Below, piece by piece: positions 42,999 through 52,201 of a DNA stretch of 64,000 nt (position 1 is the stretch's first letter; each line of letters starts with the position of its first letter). The notes beneath the pieces are model-generated. The model had not been told where the DNA came from. It saw nothing but the letters and a program-made list of their open reading frames with translations, and searched no databases. The position numbers were made by a program, and so were the translations under genes. Source of the DNA: Leifsonia poae (lineage in GTDB: Bacteria; Actinomycetota; Actinomycetes; Actinomycetales; Microbacteriaceae); NCBI RefSeq assembly GCF_020009625.1, contig NZ_JAIHLP010000002.1:1054001-1118000 (forward strand), in the 5' to 3' direction.

Positions 42999-43189
42999 TT
43001 GGTGACCTTCTGGATTGCTTTGTTGACCTGGCGAACGATGCCCGGGGAGATGATCTTGTGTCCGTCTGGGACGGTGATGCTAACGGTGCCGTTGATGTAG
43101 GTGGTGTGGCTGCCTACGGTGCGGTCAGCCACGAAGCCTGCGTCTTTGAGGCGTTTGACCAGCGTGCGGGTGGGCTCTTCACTAACCAT
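42995..43189 (-). CDS. hicA: HicA-family mRNA interferase toxin
   Basis: The 64-residue protein has the double-stranded RNA-binding-like HicA fold: LVKRLKDAGFVADRTVGSHTTYINGTVSITVPDGHKIISPGIVRQVNKAI. His28 in GSHTTY is the catalytic residue of the family. The upstream region has TTGACT and TAGACT elements that would start the transcript only a few bases before the ATG. With hicB it is a complete type II toxin-antitoxin pair inside the element remnant. Confidence 0.88.
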   Translation of the reverse strand: MVSEEPTRTLVKRLKDAGFVADRTVGSHTTYINGTVSITVPDGHKIISPGIVRQVNKAIQKVTK

Positions 43190-43196
43190 GACTTTA

Positions 43197-43213
43197 GTCT
43201 AGCGAGACTAGAC
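43197..43213. promoter_or_regulatory. hicAB operator/promoter palindrome
   Basis: GTCTAG and CTAGAC surround CGAGA and overlap the expected -10 (TAGACT) of the hicAB promoter. A third CTAGAC lies at 43232. HicB, with its C-terminal helix-turn-helix, is the likely binder. Confidence 0.6.
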
Positions 43214-43249
43214 ATTACAAGTCAAGTCGCACTAGACAGAGTTCGAACG

Positions 43250-43438
43250 GTAGATGCGCAGCAGCTCGCACAGCGACCGAGTGGACCGACCACCACAGCC
43301 ACCGGCACCACGGAACTCGCCGAGACCGGAAGCGATACGACCGGCGCCTTCGGCTTCGGGGCGCTGTCGGCCGTGTTCCTACTGATCGGCATCGCCCTGA
43401 TCGGCGTCACCCCGCGGGCACGACGCCGGAACGGCTGA
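43250..43438 (+). pseudogene. 3' remnant of an LPXTG-type surface protein
   Basis: A frame without start signals ends in a sortase cell-wall sorting tail: PTTTATGTTELAETGSDTTG, a hydrophobic helix (FGFGALSAVFLLIGIALIGV) and TPRARRRNG. LAETG is an actinobacterial LPXTG variant. The body of the protein is gone, and the join to the hicAB region lies around 43235-43260. A CCCGGG...CCCGGG hairpin (43445-43464) follows. It marks the second edge of the accessory region. Confidence 0.65.
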
Positions 43439-43555
43439 GCACAACCCGGGGAGGCCAGCCCGGGCACCACATCCCACTCCGGGGCGCAAACGTGGCTGAG
43501 AGATTCCTCAGCCGTTGGAGGGATATCGCGCATTTTTCCCTTCTAGCCTGGGCGG

Positions 43556-44839
43556 ATGCACAAACCGTCTTCGGCTCCTGTCGCCCTGCGACCCCGTCTG
43601 CGCGGGCGGCCGGAACCCGTGCGGCACGGGCGTCAGAAGTCCCGTCGACCGGCGACCGCATTGCTGAGGCTGGTGGCGGCCGTAGCAGGGGTCGCCGTCG
43701 TCAGCACCGTCGGGGTGGCGGCCTACGCCGTGGTCGACACGGTCTCGTCGATCAAACCGGGAATCCACCTGGCCGGGCATCCGGCTCAGGCGATTCCGGC
43801 GGTCGGGTCGATCAGCGGCGCTGTGAATGTGTTGCTGGCGGGAACAGACACGCGTAGCGGTCAGGGCGGCCAGTTCAGCACCGCCGACGAGCTCGCCGGA
43901 AGCTCCGGTGCGGGCAACAACGACGTCACGATGGTGCTGCACATCGCTGCCGACCACAAGAGTGCCGTCGTGGTCAGCATCCCGCGCGACCTGATGGTGA
44001 GCGTGCCGCAGTGCGGCAGCCAGCCCGCCGTCGACGACCAGATGTTCAACACGACGCTGTCCCGCGGCGGGCTCTCCTGCGTGGTGGCGACGGCCGAGCA
44101 GCTCACCGGATTGAGCATCCCGTATGCGGCCGAGATCAGCTTCGACGGTGTCGTGGCGATGTCCAATGCGGTCGGCGGTGTCTCCGTCTGCCTGGCGACG
44201 CCGGTGGTCGACCCGTATGTCGGCCTGAACCTCGCGGCCGGGCAGCAGACGCTCGTGGGCTCGGATGCACTCGCGTTCGTGCGCAGCCGGCATGGCGTCG
44301 GCGATGGGAGTGACCTGGGGCGCATCAGCAACCAGCAGCTGTTCCTCTCCGCTCTGCTGCGCAAGGTGACGAGCGCCGGGGTGCTCAGCAACCCGCTGGA
44401 GATGTATACGCTCGCCCACGCGGCCGTGACGAACATGCAGATGTCGGACACGCTCACCCAGCCCACGACGCTCGTCGCGATCGCGCTGGCGATGAAAAGC
44501 ATCAGCCTGAACAACATCGTCTTCCTGCAATTCCCTTCCGACACCGACCCGAACGACACGGCGCGCGTCATCCCGGATCCTGCGTCGGCGCAGGCGCTCG
44601 TCAGCGCGCTCGCGACGGATCAGCCGCTGCACCTGACCGGCACGCTCGGCGTCGCGACCGAGACCGCGACACCGACGGCGACGGCGACGCCCGCACCGAC
44701 ACCGACCACGGCACCGACCACCGCGGCGACTCCCGGAGCCACCCCGACCCCCACCCCGACACCGACCGCGGTGGCGCTGCCCTCCAACATCAGCGGCCAG
44801 ACGGCCGCCGAACAGACCTGCACAAAGGGCAACAACTAG
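43556..44839 (+). CDS. LytR-CpsA-Psr (LCP) family cell-wall glycopolymer ligase
   Basis: The 427-residue protein has a basic cytoplasmic start, one membrane helix (LLRLVAAVAGVAVVSTVGVAAYAVV) and the LCP domain: LLAGTDTR (96-100), NNDVTMVLHI, VSIPRDLMV (PRD 143-145) and FVRSRHGVGDGSDLGRISNQQ. These Asp and Arg residues bind the polyprenyl-pyrophosphate substrate and magnesium. LCP enzymes attach wall polymers to peptidoglycan outside the cell. The tail is Thr/Pro-rich. A GGCTGAG/CTCAGCC hairpin lies at 43494-43513 upstream. Confidence 0.93.
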   Translation: MHKPSSAPVALRPRLRGRPEPVRHGRQKSRRPATALLRLVAAVAGVAVVSTVGVAAYAVVDTVSSIKPGIHLAGHPAQAIPAVGSISGAVNVLLAGTDTRSGQGGQFSTADELAGSSGAGNNDVTMVLHIAADHKSAVVVSIPRDLMVSVPQCGSQPAVDDQMFNTTLSRGGLSCVVATAEQLTGLSIPYAAEISFDGVVAMSNAVGGVSVCLATPVVDPYVGLNLAAGQQTLVGSDALAFVRSRHGVGDGSDLGRISNQQLFLSALLRKVTSAGVLSNPLEMYTLAHAAVTNMQMSDTLTQPTTLVAIALAMKSISLNNIVFLQFPSDTDPNDTARVIPDPASAQALVSALATDQPLHLTGTLGVATETATPTATATPAPTPTTAPTTAATPGATPTPTPTPTAVALPSNISGQTAAEQTCTKGNN

Positions 44840-44886
44840 CCCCGCCATCCCCCTCCCTTCGCAGAGGGAACACAAGGGATCCCGGG

Positions 44887-45747
44887 TCAGGATGCGGCGA
44901 GCGGCGGCAGTTCGTCGGGGGCGATCACGACCGACTGACCGGCCGGGTTGAGAACGAGGCCGTCGTGGCCGTCCTCCAGGGCGGCGCGGGCCACATTCGC
45001 CATGCCCGTCGCGTGCGCGTCGAACGGCGGCGCCCACGCCCACACCTCGGCGGGAGAGGTGAAGACGGCCGCATATGTTTCGCCGTTCTTGCCGCTGACC
45101 GTCGGAACGGTGATGCCGGTGACGGCACCCGACGCATCCGTCGCCTCCTGCGTGGCGATGAAGACGGCGGGGGCACCGCCGACGAGGTCGAGAAACTCCG
45201 TCCAGGGCAGGGAGCGGCTCACCAACGCGGATTTGAGGGCGGAGTTGAGCGAGGCATCGTCGGTGAGGTGGCGGCGGATCTCGTCGCCGTACGCGATGCA
45301 GAGATCGCTCGAGCCGGCGTCGATCGCGATGCCGTCGTACGGCGATGTGGCCGCCTGCGTCATCACAGCGGCGGCGGGCTGGGCCAGCGAGAGCACCGGC
45401 TCGCCGCGGTGATACTCCGCCAGGCGCTCGTTGTTCGTGAAGGCGAGCAGCAACGTGCGGCCCTGCTCGTCGGTGCGGTAACCGACGCCGAGCGTATCGC
45501 CGGTCTGGAAGCCGTTCTGCTGGTCGGCGACGGTCGACCCGGTCGTATCGAGCAGCAGTTCGCCGGTCGCGCACTGCCGGAGCACGTTCGCGAACGTCTG
45601 CGCGTTCCGTTCCGCCCCCCACGTTCGCAATGCGGCGAGAACGAGCTGATTCGACACCGGCCTGCTCTCGGCCCCCGCGCCGATCACGTTCGCGGCGGAC
45701 GCGTCGCGCGGCGGCACATCCTTCTTCCCCCTCGAGAACAGCCCCAC
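44887..45747 (-). CDS. SseB-like protein
   Basis: From GTG 45747 (GGGGGG just upstream) the protein is 286 residues: MGLFSRGKKDVPPRDASAAN, an N-terminal SseB domain (NAQTFANVLRQCATGELLLD, GRTLLLAFTNNERLAEYH, YDGIAIDAGSSDLCI) and a second Pro/Val-rich domain. Actinobacterial SseB-like proteins have no settled role. The longer open frame beyond 45747 runs through the divergent IMPACT gene and is not coding. Confidence 0.8.
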   Translation of the reverse strand: MGLFSRGKKDVPPRDASAANVIGAGAESRPVSNQLVLAALRTWGAERNAQTFANVLRQCATGELLLDTTGSTVADQQNGFQTGDTLGVGYRTDEQGRTLLLAFTNNERLAEYHRGEPVLSLAQPAAAVMTQAATSPYDGIAIDAGSSDLCIAYGDEIRRHLTDDASLNSALKSALVSRSLPWTEFLDLVGGAPAVFIATQEATDASGAVTGITVPTVSGKNGETYAAVFTSPAEVWAWAPPFDAHATGMANVARAALEDGHDGLVLNPAGQSVVIAPDELPPLAAS

Positions 45748-45813
45748 AAAACCCCCCACGTCGCCCCGACCGAATGCCCTGCCCTTTAGCATGCCATCGA
45801 ATACCGTGAGAAG

Positions 45814-46419
45814 ATGCCCATCCACACGCTCGCGGCCCCCGCCACGGCCGAGATCGAGGTGCGCCGCAGCCGCTTCCTGGCCGTAGCGATGCCGGTCGCC
45901 GACCGCGAGGCGGGGATGACCGAGCTGGCCGCCCTCCGCCGCGCGCACCCCGGGGCCACCCATGTGTGCTGGGCGCTGCTGGCCGGCGGGCAATCGGGCA
46001 TGTCCGACGACGGCGAGCCCTCCGGCACGGCGGGGCGTCCGATCCTGGAGGTGCTGCGCCACCACGACCTCGACGGTGTCGTCGCCGCGGTGGTGCGGTA
46101 CTACGGCGGTGTGAGACTGGGTGCGGGCGGGCTGGTGCGCGCCTACACGGAGGCGATCGCGACCGCCTTGCGAGACGCCACCCTCATCGAGCACGTTCCG
46201 TCGGCGCTGCTGGCCGCGGAGGCCGACTACAGCGATGCGGAACGCATCCGGCACTGGGCGGGAACACAGGGCTTCGAGGTGCTCGACGCCGACTACGGCA
46301 CGACGGTGCGGCTGACGGTGCGGCTCCCCGAGACGGCCCTCGGCACGGCCCGGGATGCGCTGCAAGACCTTACCCAGGGGCGCGCCACCATCGCGCGCGC
46401 GCCCGACACCCACAGCTGA
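45814..46419 (+). CDS. IMPACT/YigZ family protein
   Basis: The 201-residue protein has the UPF0029 N-terminal block RRSRFLAVAMPVADREAG, SDDGEPSGTAGRPILEVLRHHDLDGVVAAVVRYYGGVRLGAGGLVRAY, and the C-terminal DUF1949-like domain. The family is linked to translation control in eukaryotes; its bacterial role is uncertain. It is divergent from the SseB-like gene with a 66 bp gap. Confidence 0.92.
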   Translation: MPIHTLAAPATAEIEVRRSRFLAVAMPVADREAGMTELAALRRAHPGATHVCWALLAGGQSGMSDDGEPSGTAGRPILEVLRHHDLDGVVAAVVRYYGGVRLGAGGLVRAYTEAIATALRDATLIEHVPSALLAAEADYSDAERIRHWAGTQGFEVLDADYGTTVRLTVRLPETALGTARDALQDLTQGRATIARAPDTHS

Positions 46420-46505
46420 GCCTCGCATGGCGTCATGCGGCCGCAGGACCCCGTGGCAGGCGGGAGCTGCTGCAGACGCCGCAAACCGGCATCGGGGCAC
46501 GCAGA

Positions 46506-46538
46506 AGGCCCGGCCCGACTTTCGTCGGAACCGGGCCT
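46506..46538 (-). terminator. terminator after ndh
   Basis: AGGCCCGG and CCGGGCCT enclose an inner CCGAC...GTCGG stem, 23 bases after the ndh stop on the minus strand. Confidence 0.75.
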
Positions 46539-46560
46539 GTCCATGGCGGAACGGCGCGAA

Positions 46561-47985
46561 CTACTTCGCGGCGACCTCCGCAGGCGCTTCGACCTTCTTG
46601 GCGGGAGCGCGCTTGGCCGGGGCCTTCTTCGGGGCCTCGACCGCGGGGGCAGCTTCGGCGGCCGGCGGCTTCGGGCGGGAAGCGAACTCTTCGAAGACGG
46701 CGCGCGGGTTCTGCGTCGCGGCGAGCGAGACGATGTCGCGACCGAGCCAGAAGTTGTTCCACCAGCCCCAGATCACGCGCCACTTGCGCTCCCAGCTCGG
46801 CATGGCGAGACCGTGGTATCCGCGGTGCGCGAACCAGGCGAGCAGACCCTTCATCGCGAACTTGCCCGACTGGAACACGCCGATGCCGAGGCCGAGACCG
46901 GCCACCGCGCCCATGTTCTTGTGGAAGTACTGGCGCGGCAGTTCGCCACGCAGGTCGGCGATGATGTTCTTTGCCAGCAGCTTGCCCTGACGCACCGCGT
47001 GTTGAGCGTTCGGAACGCAGAAGCCGCCGACACCGCCGCCGGTCAGATCGGGCACGGCCGAAACGTCTCCGGCGCCCCAAGCGTCCTTGACGATCTCGTC
47101 CTCGGTGCCGACGCGCAAGTCGGCGCGCACCGTAAGGCGTCCGCGCTCCTCGATCGGAAGGTCGGTGTGGCGAACGATGCCTGGGTTGGCCATGACGCCG
47201 GCGGTCCAGACGATGAGGTCGGTCTCGAAGGTCTCACCGGTGGAGAGCTCGATGACGCCGTCGACGGCGCTGGAGAGCTGCGTATCCAGGTGGATCTCCG
47301 CCCCGCGCTGGGCGAGGTTCTTGATCACCCAGTGGCTGGTCGGCAGCGACACCTCCGGCATGATGCGGCCCATCGCCTCGATGAGGTGGAAGTGGGTGTC
47401 TTCGAACCTGATCTGCGGGTAGTTCTTGATCAGCGCGCTCGCGAACGACCGCAGCTCGGCGAACACCTCGATGCCCGCGAAGCCGCCGCCCACGACCACG
47501 AAGGTGAGGAGGCGATCCCGCTCGGGACCGGCCGGCAGCGTGGCAGCCTTGTCGAAGTTGGTGAGAACGCGGTCGCGGATGGCGACGGCCTCTTCGATGG
47601 TCTTGAGGCCGATGGCCTGATCGGCGACACCCGGGATGGGGAACGTGCGCGAGACGGCGCCGGCGGTGACCACCACGACGTCGTACTCGAACTCGTACGC
47701 CTCGCCGACCGGCGGCTGGATCGTCGCGGTCTTCTTGGCGTGGTCGATGTAGGTGACCTTGGCCGTGACGACGTTCGTCTTGTTCAGGTGGCGGCGGTGG
47801 GCGACGACCGCGTGACGCGGTTCGATCGACCCCGCGGCGACCTCGGGAAGGAACGGCTGGTACGTCATGTAAGGCAGCGGGTCGACGATAGTGACCTCGG
47901 CCTCACCCTTGCGCAGCTGCTTCTCGAGCTTCCAGGCGGTGTAGAACCCGGCGTATCCTCCGCCGACGATCAGAATTTTGGGCAC
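46561..47985 (-). CDS. ndh: type II NADH dehydrogenase (NDH-2)
   Basis: From GTG 47985 (AGGAG ten bases upstream) the protein is 474 residues; the TTG at 48006 contains that ribosome site and is unlikely. Two dinucleotide folds are seen: ILIVGGGYAGFYTA (FAD) and FVVVGGGFAGIEVFAEL (NADH). DLIVWTAGVMANP and GDVSAVPDLTGGG follow. The C-terminal membrane-contact region ends in an Ala/Lys/Pro-rich tail. It passes electrons from NADH to menaquinone without pumping protons. It lies 39 bp behind the subtilase stop. Confidence 0.95.
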   Translation of the reverse strand: MPKILIVGGGYAGFYTAWKLEKQLRKGEAEVTIVDPLPYMTYQPFLPEVAAGSIEPRHAVVAHRRHLNKTNVVTAKVTYIDHAKKTATIQPPVGEAYEFEYDVVVVTAGAVSRTFPIPGVADQAIGLKTIEEAVAIRDRVLTNFDKAATLPAGPERDRLLTFVVVGGGFAGIEVFAELRSFASALIKNYPQIRFEDTHFHLIEAMGRIMPEVSLPTSHWVIKNLAQRGAEIHLDTQLSSAVDGVIELSTGETFETDLIVWTAGVMANPGIVRHTDLPIEERGRLTVRADLRVGTEDEIVKDAWGAGDVSAVPDLTGGGVGGFCVPNAQHAVRQGKLLAKNIIADLRGELPRQYFHKNMGAVAGLGLGIGVFQSGKFAMKGLLAWFAHRGYHGLAMPSWERKWRVIWGWWNNFWLGRDIVSLAATQNPRAVFEEFASRPKPPAAEAAPAVEAPKKAPAKRAPAKKVEAPAEVAAK

Positions 47986-48023
47986 AGTGAACGGTCTCCT
48001 CAACACGAAAGTATGCGGTTAAT

Positions 48024-49301
48024 CTACTCCCTACGGGCCGTTCGCCTGAAATGCCGCCACGCGCCCACGCCGCCGAGAGCGGCGAGGGCGAGAAAACCGG
48101 CTATCACACTGAACGGCAACCAGAAGGTGGTGAGGGCGTTCCAGCTCGGCCAGAGAAGCTGGTCGAACCGCACGGAACGGTCCGGCGCGAGCGCCTGCGG
48201 GGTCGCGCTGGCCCCCGCCCCGCCGCCCGGCGCCGGGGCGTTCGGAGCGGGAGTGACCGGCACGGCCGCACGGCGGTGGATGCGGATCCACTCGGTGAGG
48301 TCGCCCATCGGGTTCGCCGTGACATGCGGAACACTCGCGGTGACCGCGGCCCCCGCATTCAGGAGTCCGAAACCGTAAATCGGGCTGGGGACGGCGCCGG
48401 CGACGGGTCGCGCCGTCTTGATGATGCGCTCGATCACATCCGCCGCCTTCAGCTCGGGATGCGCGGCCCGCACCAGCGCAACGGCCCCGGAGACGAGCGG
48501 AGCCGCACCGCTGGTGCCCGCCCACTGCACGTATCCGCCGCCGGGGTTGGCGCCGACGAGTTGCTCGCTGGGCGCCGAGACGCCGATCGTGATCCCCTGG
48601 GAGGAGGCATCGAAGCTGGCCTTGCCCGATCGGTCGACCCCGGCGACGGTCAGCACGCCCGGGATCGTGGCCGGTGCCCCGACCTCGGTGGTGCCACTGC
48701 CGCGGTTTCCGGCGGCGGCGACGATCACCACATCGTGCGAGAACGCGTACTGGAACGCGTCGTCCCAGCTGACCGGCCAGTCGAGCGTGTTGCGGGTGAG
48801 CGACATATTGATCACCGTGGCGCCGTTGTCGACGGCCCAGCGAACGGCGCTCGCGATCTGGTCGTCGCTGCTGATCGACCCTGCGGAGGTGCCGAGTGCG
48901 ACCGAAGCCGTGAGGATGGAGGCCTCGGGCGCCGCGCCCAATACGCCGCTGTCTGCACCGGTTCCCCGCCCCGCCAGCAGAGAAGCAACCCAGGTGCCGT
49001 GGCTCGACGAGTCTGCGTCGCCGCCGAGCGGTTTCTGGCCGTTGGCGGCGCCGACCCCGGAGACATCCGTTCCGCCGACAACCGCCCCGGCGAGGTCCGG
49101 CACACTGCCGTCGACGCCGGTGTCGATCACGGCCACCGTGACTCCGGCGCCTTTCGTGGTCTGCCAGGCCTGCGAGAACCCGTAATCGTTGAGCCAGTAT
49201 TCGAGGTCACGCACCTGATCGGCGTGCGCGACACCGCCCGCCGACAACGCCAGAACGACTCCGGCGGCGATAGCGACTCCCCCACGGCCCCAGCTCTTCA
49301 T
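48024..49301 (-). CDS. membrane-anchored subtilase (mycosin-like S8 protease)
   Basis: The 425-residue protein has a signal peptide (VAIAAGVVLALSAGGVAHA), an S8 domain with Asp60 (VAVIDTGVDG), His101 (SSSHGTWVASLLAG), Asn199 (VAAAGNRGS) and Ser264 (AGTSGAAPLV), a Pro/Ala linker and a C-terminal helix (FWLPFSVIAGFLALAALGGVG) with basic tail. This is the mycosin layout, but no type VII secretion genes are in the window. The ATG at 49301 is the last of five ATGs at a 17 bp period, reached through four overlapping six-codon ORFs. Confidence 0.92.
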   Translation of the reverse strand: MKSWGRGGVAIAAGVVLALSAGGVAHADQVRDLEYWLNDYGFSQAWQTTKGAGVTVAVIDTGVDGSVPDLAGAVVGGTDVSGVGAANGQKPLGGDADSSSHGTWVASLLAGRGTGADSGVLGAAPEASILTASVALGTSAGSISSDDQIASAVRWAVDNGATVINMSLTRNTLDWPVSWDDAFQYAFSHDVVIVAAAGNRGSGTTEVGAPATIPGVLTVAGVDRSGKASFDASSQGITIGVSAPSEQLVGANPGGGYVQWAGTSGAAPLVSGAVALVRAAHPELKAADVIERIIKTARPVAGAVPSPIYGFGLLNAGAAVTASVPHVTANPMGDLTEWIRIHRRAAVPVTPAPNAPAPGGGAGASATPQALAPDRSVRFDQLLWPSWNALTTFWLPFSVIAGFLALAALGGVGAWRHFRRTARRE

Positions 49302-49369
49302 CGGCCCCAGCTCTTCATCGGCCCCAGCGATTCATCTGCCCTGGCGATTCATCGGCGGGTGCGGCTCAT
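49286..49369 (-). repeat. 17 bp tandem repeat forming a chain of overlapping mini-ORFs
   Basis: On the minus strand ATGs occur at 49369, 49352, 49335, 49318 and 49301. The first four open six-residue ORFs (MSRTRR, MNRQGR, MNRWGR, MKSWGR), each ending in TGA that overlaps the next ATG by four bases. The first ATG overlaps the DUF501 stop and the last is the subtilase start (MKSWGRGG). The plus-strand unit is GGCCCCAGCTCTTCATC, in two perfect copies (49286-49319) and two diverged copies (to 49353). Confidence 0.85.
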
Positions 49370-49941
49370 TCGGCGCCGGCGGCGTGCTGCGCGCCGGTCG
49401 TGGGGGACGGGGTGAGGTTCTCGACGCTGTCGCCTCCCGCATCCACGCACTCGCAGATCTCCGGCGACCAGTCGGCCCTGGCGAGGGCGAGATCGCCGAT
49501 CGGGTTGACTCCGGGGCCGGCCGCCAGTGCGTGCGCCCCTAAGGCGTGCAGGCATTTGACGCGCACGGGCATGCCGCCGGCCGAAATACCGGCGATCTCC
49601 TCGACCACGGCGATGCTCTCCCGGTCGGCCAGGTAGGCGGCGTGGGCGCTCGCGTACTGTTCGCGGAGCGTCGCATCCTCTTCGAGCGCGGTGTTGTACT
49701 CGTTCATGACCTGCGTCGCCTCGAGCTGCGAGAGGGCGGCCGTGGCGGCCGGGTGCGTCAGGTAGTAGAACGTGGGGAACGGGGTTCCGTCGTCGAGTCG
49801 CGGGGCTGTCGAAACGACGGTGGGACGGCCGCAGACGCAGCGCGCAGCGATGCCGACGACGTTGCGGGCGGGTCGGCCGAGCTGTGCGGAGACGACGGCG
49901 ATGTCGTCGTCTGTCACCGGGTCGAAAGGTGGGGTGGTCAT
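49366..49941 (-). CDS. DUF501 protein
   Basis: The 191-residue protein starts at ATG 49941, three bases after the FtsB/DivIC stop, with AGGCGG ahead. The family block IAARCVCGRPTVVSTAPRLD then DGTPFPTFYYLTHPAA, and the C-terminal AGISAGGMPVRVKCLHALGAHALAAGPGVNPIGD, define DUF501, whose gene typically follows the eno-ftsB pair in actinobacteria. Several conserved Cys and His suggest metal binding. Function unknown. Confidence 0.92.
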   Translation of the reverse strand: MTTPPFDPVTDDDIAVVSAQLGRPARNVVGIAARCVCGRPTVVSTAPRLDDGTPFPTFYYLTHPAATAALSQLEATQVMNEYNTALEEDATLREQYASAHAAYLADRESIAVVEEIAGISAGGMPVRVKCLHALGAHALAAGPGVNPIGDLALARADWSPEICECVDAGGDSVENLTPSPTTGAQHAAGAE

Positions 49942-49943
49942 GT

Positions 49944-50471
49944 CTAGCCGCCTGGGGTCGGGGTCGGTGCGGGGGTGGTCGGTGTCGTGCCGGAGAGCTG
50001 GTCCGGTGTGGCGGTCGTGAGACCGGCGCCCATGAATGAACCGAACAGCGACTGCACCCAGTCGGTGTCGGTCTTCTGCAGTTTCGAGCTGATCGGCGTA
50101 TCCCCCGCCGCCGTGGACGCGGGCGGTCGGTCGTCGATCACGAGATAGCTGACCTCGCCCGGCATCACATAGTTGAGCCTGTCCCGCGCCTGAGACCGGA
50201 TGTAGCTGGGGTCGTTCCACCGCGCGCGCTGCTCTTTCAGGTCGGTGACCTGCGCCGAGAGCCGGTCGACCGCCTGCTGCTGGTCGGCGATCTGCTGACG
50301 CTGCTCTACCAGGGCGCGCAGCGTCGGCGCGAGGATCACCACGGCCATGACGAGCAACCCCATCATCACCAGCGAGAACCCCGAGAAGTGGATGCCGCGC
50401 AGCCAGCGGCCCGTCGCTGTCGGCCTGTTCGCGAGGGTGACAGGCACTCGGCGGGTGCGAGGCTTGGCCAC
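49944..50471 (-). CDS. ftsB: septum formation initiator FtsB/DivIC
   Basis: From GTG 50471 (GGAGG four bases upstream) the protein is 175 residues: basic N-terminus, one membrane helix (FSLVMMGLLVMAVVILAPTL), a coiled coil (LVEQRQQIADQQQAVDRLSAQVTDLKEQRARW), the DPSYIRSQARDRLNYVMPGE motif and a Thr/Pro-rich tail. It is a divisome scaffold that binds FtsL and FtsQ. The order eno - ftsB - DUF501 is conserved in actinobacteria. Confidence 0.93.
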   Translation of the reverse strand: MAKPRTRRVPVTLANRPTATGRWLRGIHFSGFSLVMMGLLVMAVVILAPTLRALVEQRQQIADQQQAVDRLSAQVTDLKEQRARWNDPSYIRSQARDRLNYVMPGEVSYLVIDDRPPASTAAGDTPISSKLQKTDTDWVQSLFGSFMGAGLTTATPDQLSGTTPTTPAPTPTPGG

Positions 50472-50658
50472 GGGGCCTCCAGAGTGTGACGCGGGCGGAA
50501 ACGGCGGGCCGGAGCCCGGTTTCATCGTAAGGCACACACCTGGGGAGCCCGGGATGCGCACGCGGCGTGCGCGACAACGATCACGATGTGCCGCACCGGG
50601 CCGACCGAGAAGAGCACCGACCCTGCCCCGCGTTGCGCCCGCGCGGGCATCCCTCATC

Positions 50659-50715
50659 GGTCGCAGAACGTCGTTCCCGGCCCGGTTTCGCACGCCAGAT
50701 CGACGTTCTGCGACC
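50659..50715. repeat. 15 bp inverted repeat with 27-base loop
   Basis: GGTCGCAGAACGTCG (50659-50673) and its exact complement (50701-50715) lie between eno and ftsB. With the eno terminator this is all I can name in the 50472-50795 gap. It may be a copy of a dispersed intergenic element. Confidence 0.65.
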
Positions 50716-50738
50716 GTTGAGCGCCGGAGCAACGGGAA

Positions 50739-50766
50739 GGGGCCCCCGTCTCTCGACGGGGGCCCC
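50739..50766 (-). terminator. terminator after eno
   Basis: GGGGCCCCCGTC and GACGGGGGCCCC pair around TCTC, about 30 bases after the eno stop. Confidence 0.85.
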
Positions 50767-50795
50767 AGCGGTTCGACCCGGTGACTACGCGGTGA

Positions 50796-52148
<1,353 letters not shown>

Positions 52149-52201
52149 TCACTGTCCGGTCATCAGGCTGTCGCCCGGGTTCGCGGGGTCGGCCGGCCCG
52201 G

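Noticed and set aside
40538..43500. Possible CRISPR array or complete prophage
   Set aside because: No regularly spaced repeats of 24-40 bp and no phage structural, terminase or lysis genes. Only small regulators, HicAB and fragments remain.
45748..46500. N-terminal extension of the SseB-like frame
   Set aside because: It is antisense to the IMPACT-family gene. The family start is at GTG 45747.
48024..49301. Type VII secretion locus around the mycosin-like protease
   Set aside because: No EccB, EccC, EccD, EccE or WXG100 gene lies nearby. The neighbours are ndh, DUF501 and ftsB, so the protease stands alone here.
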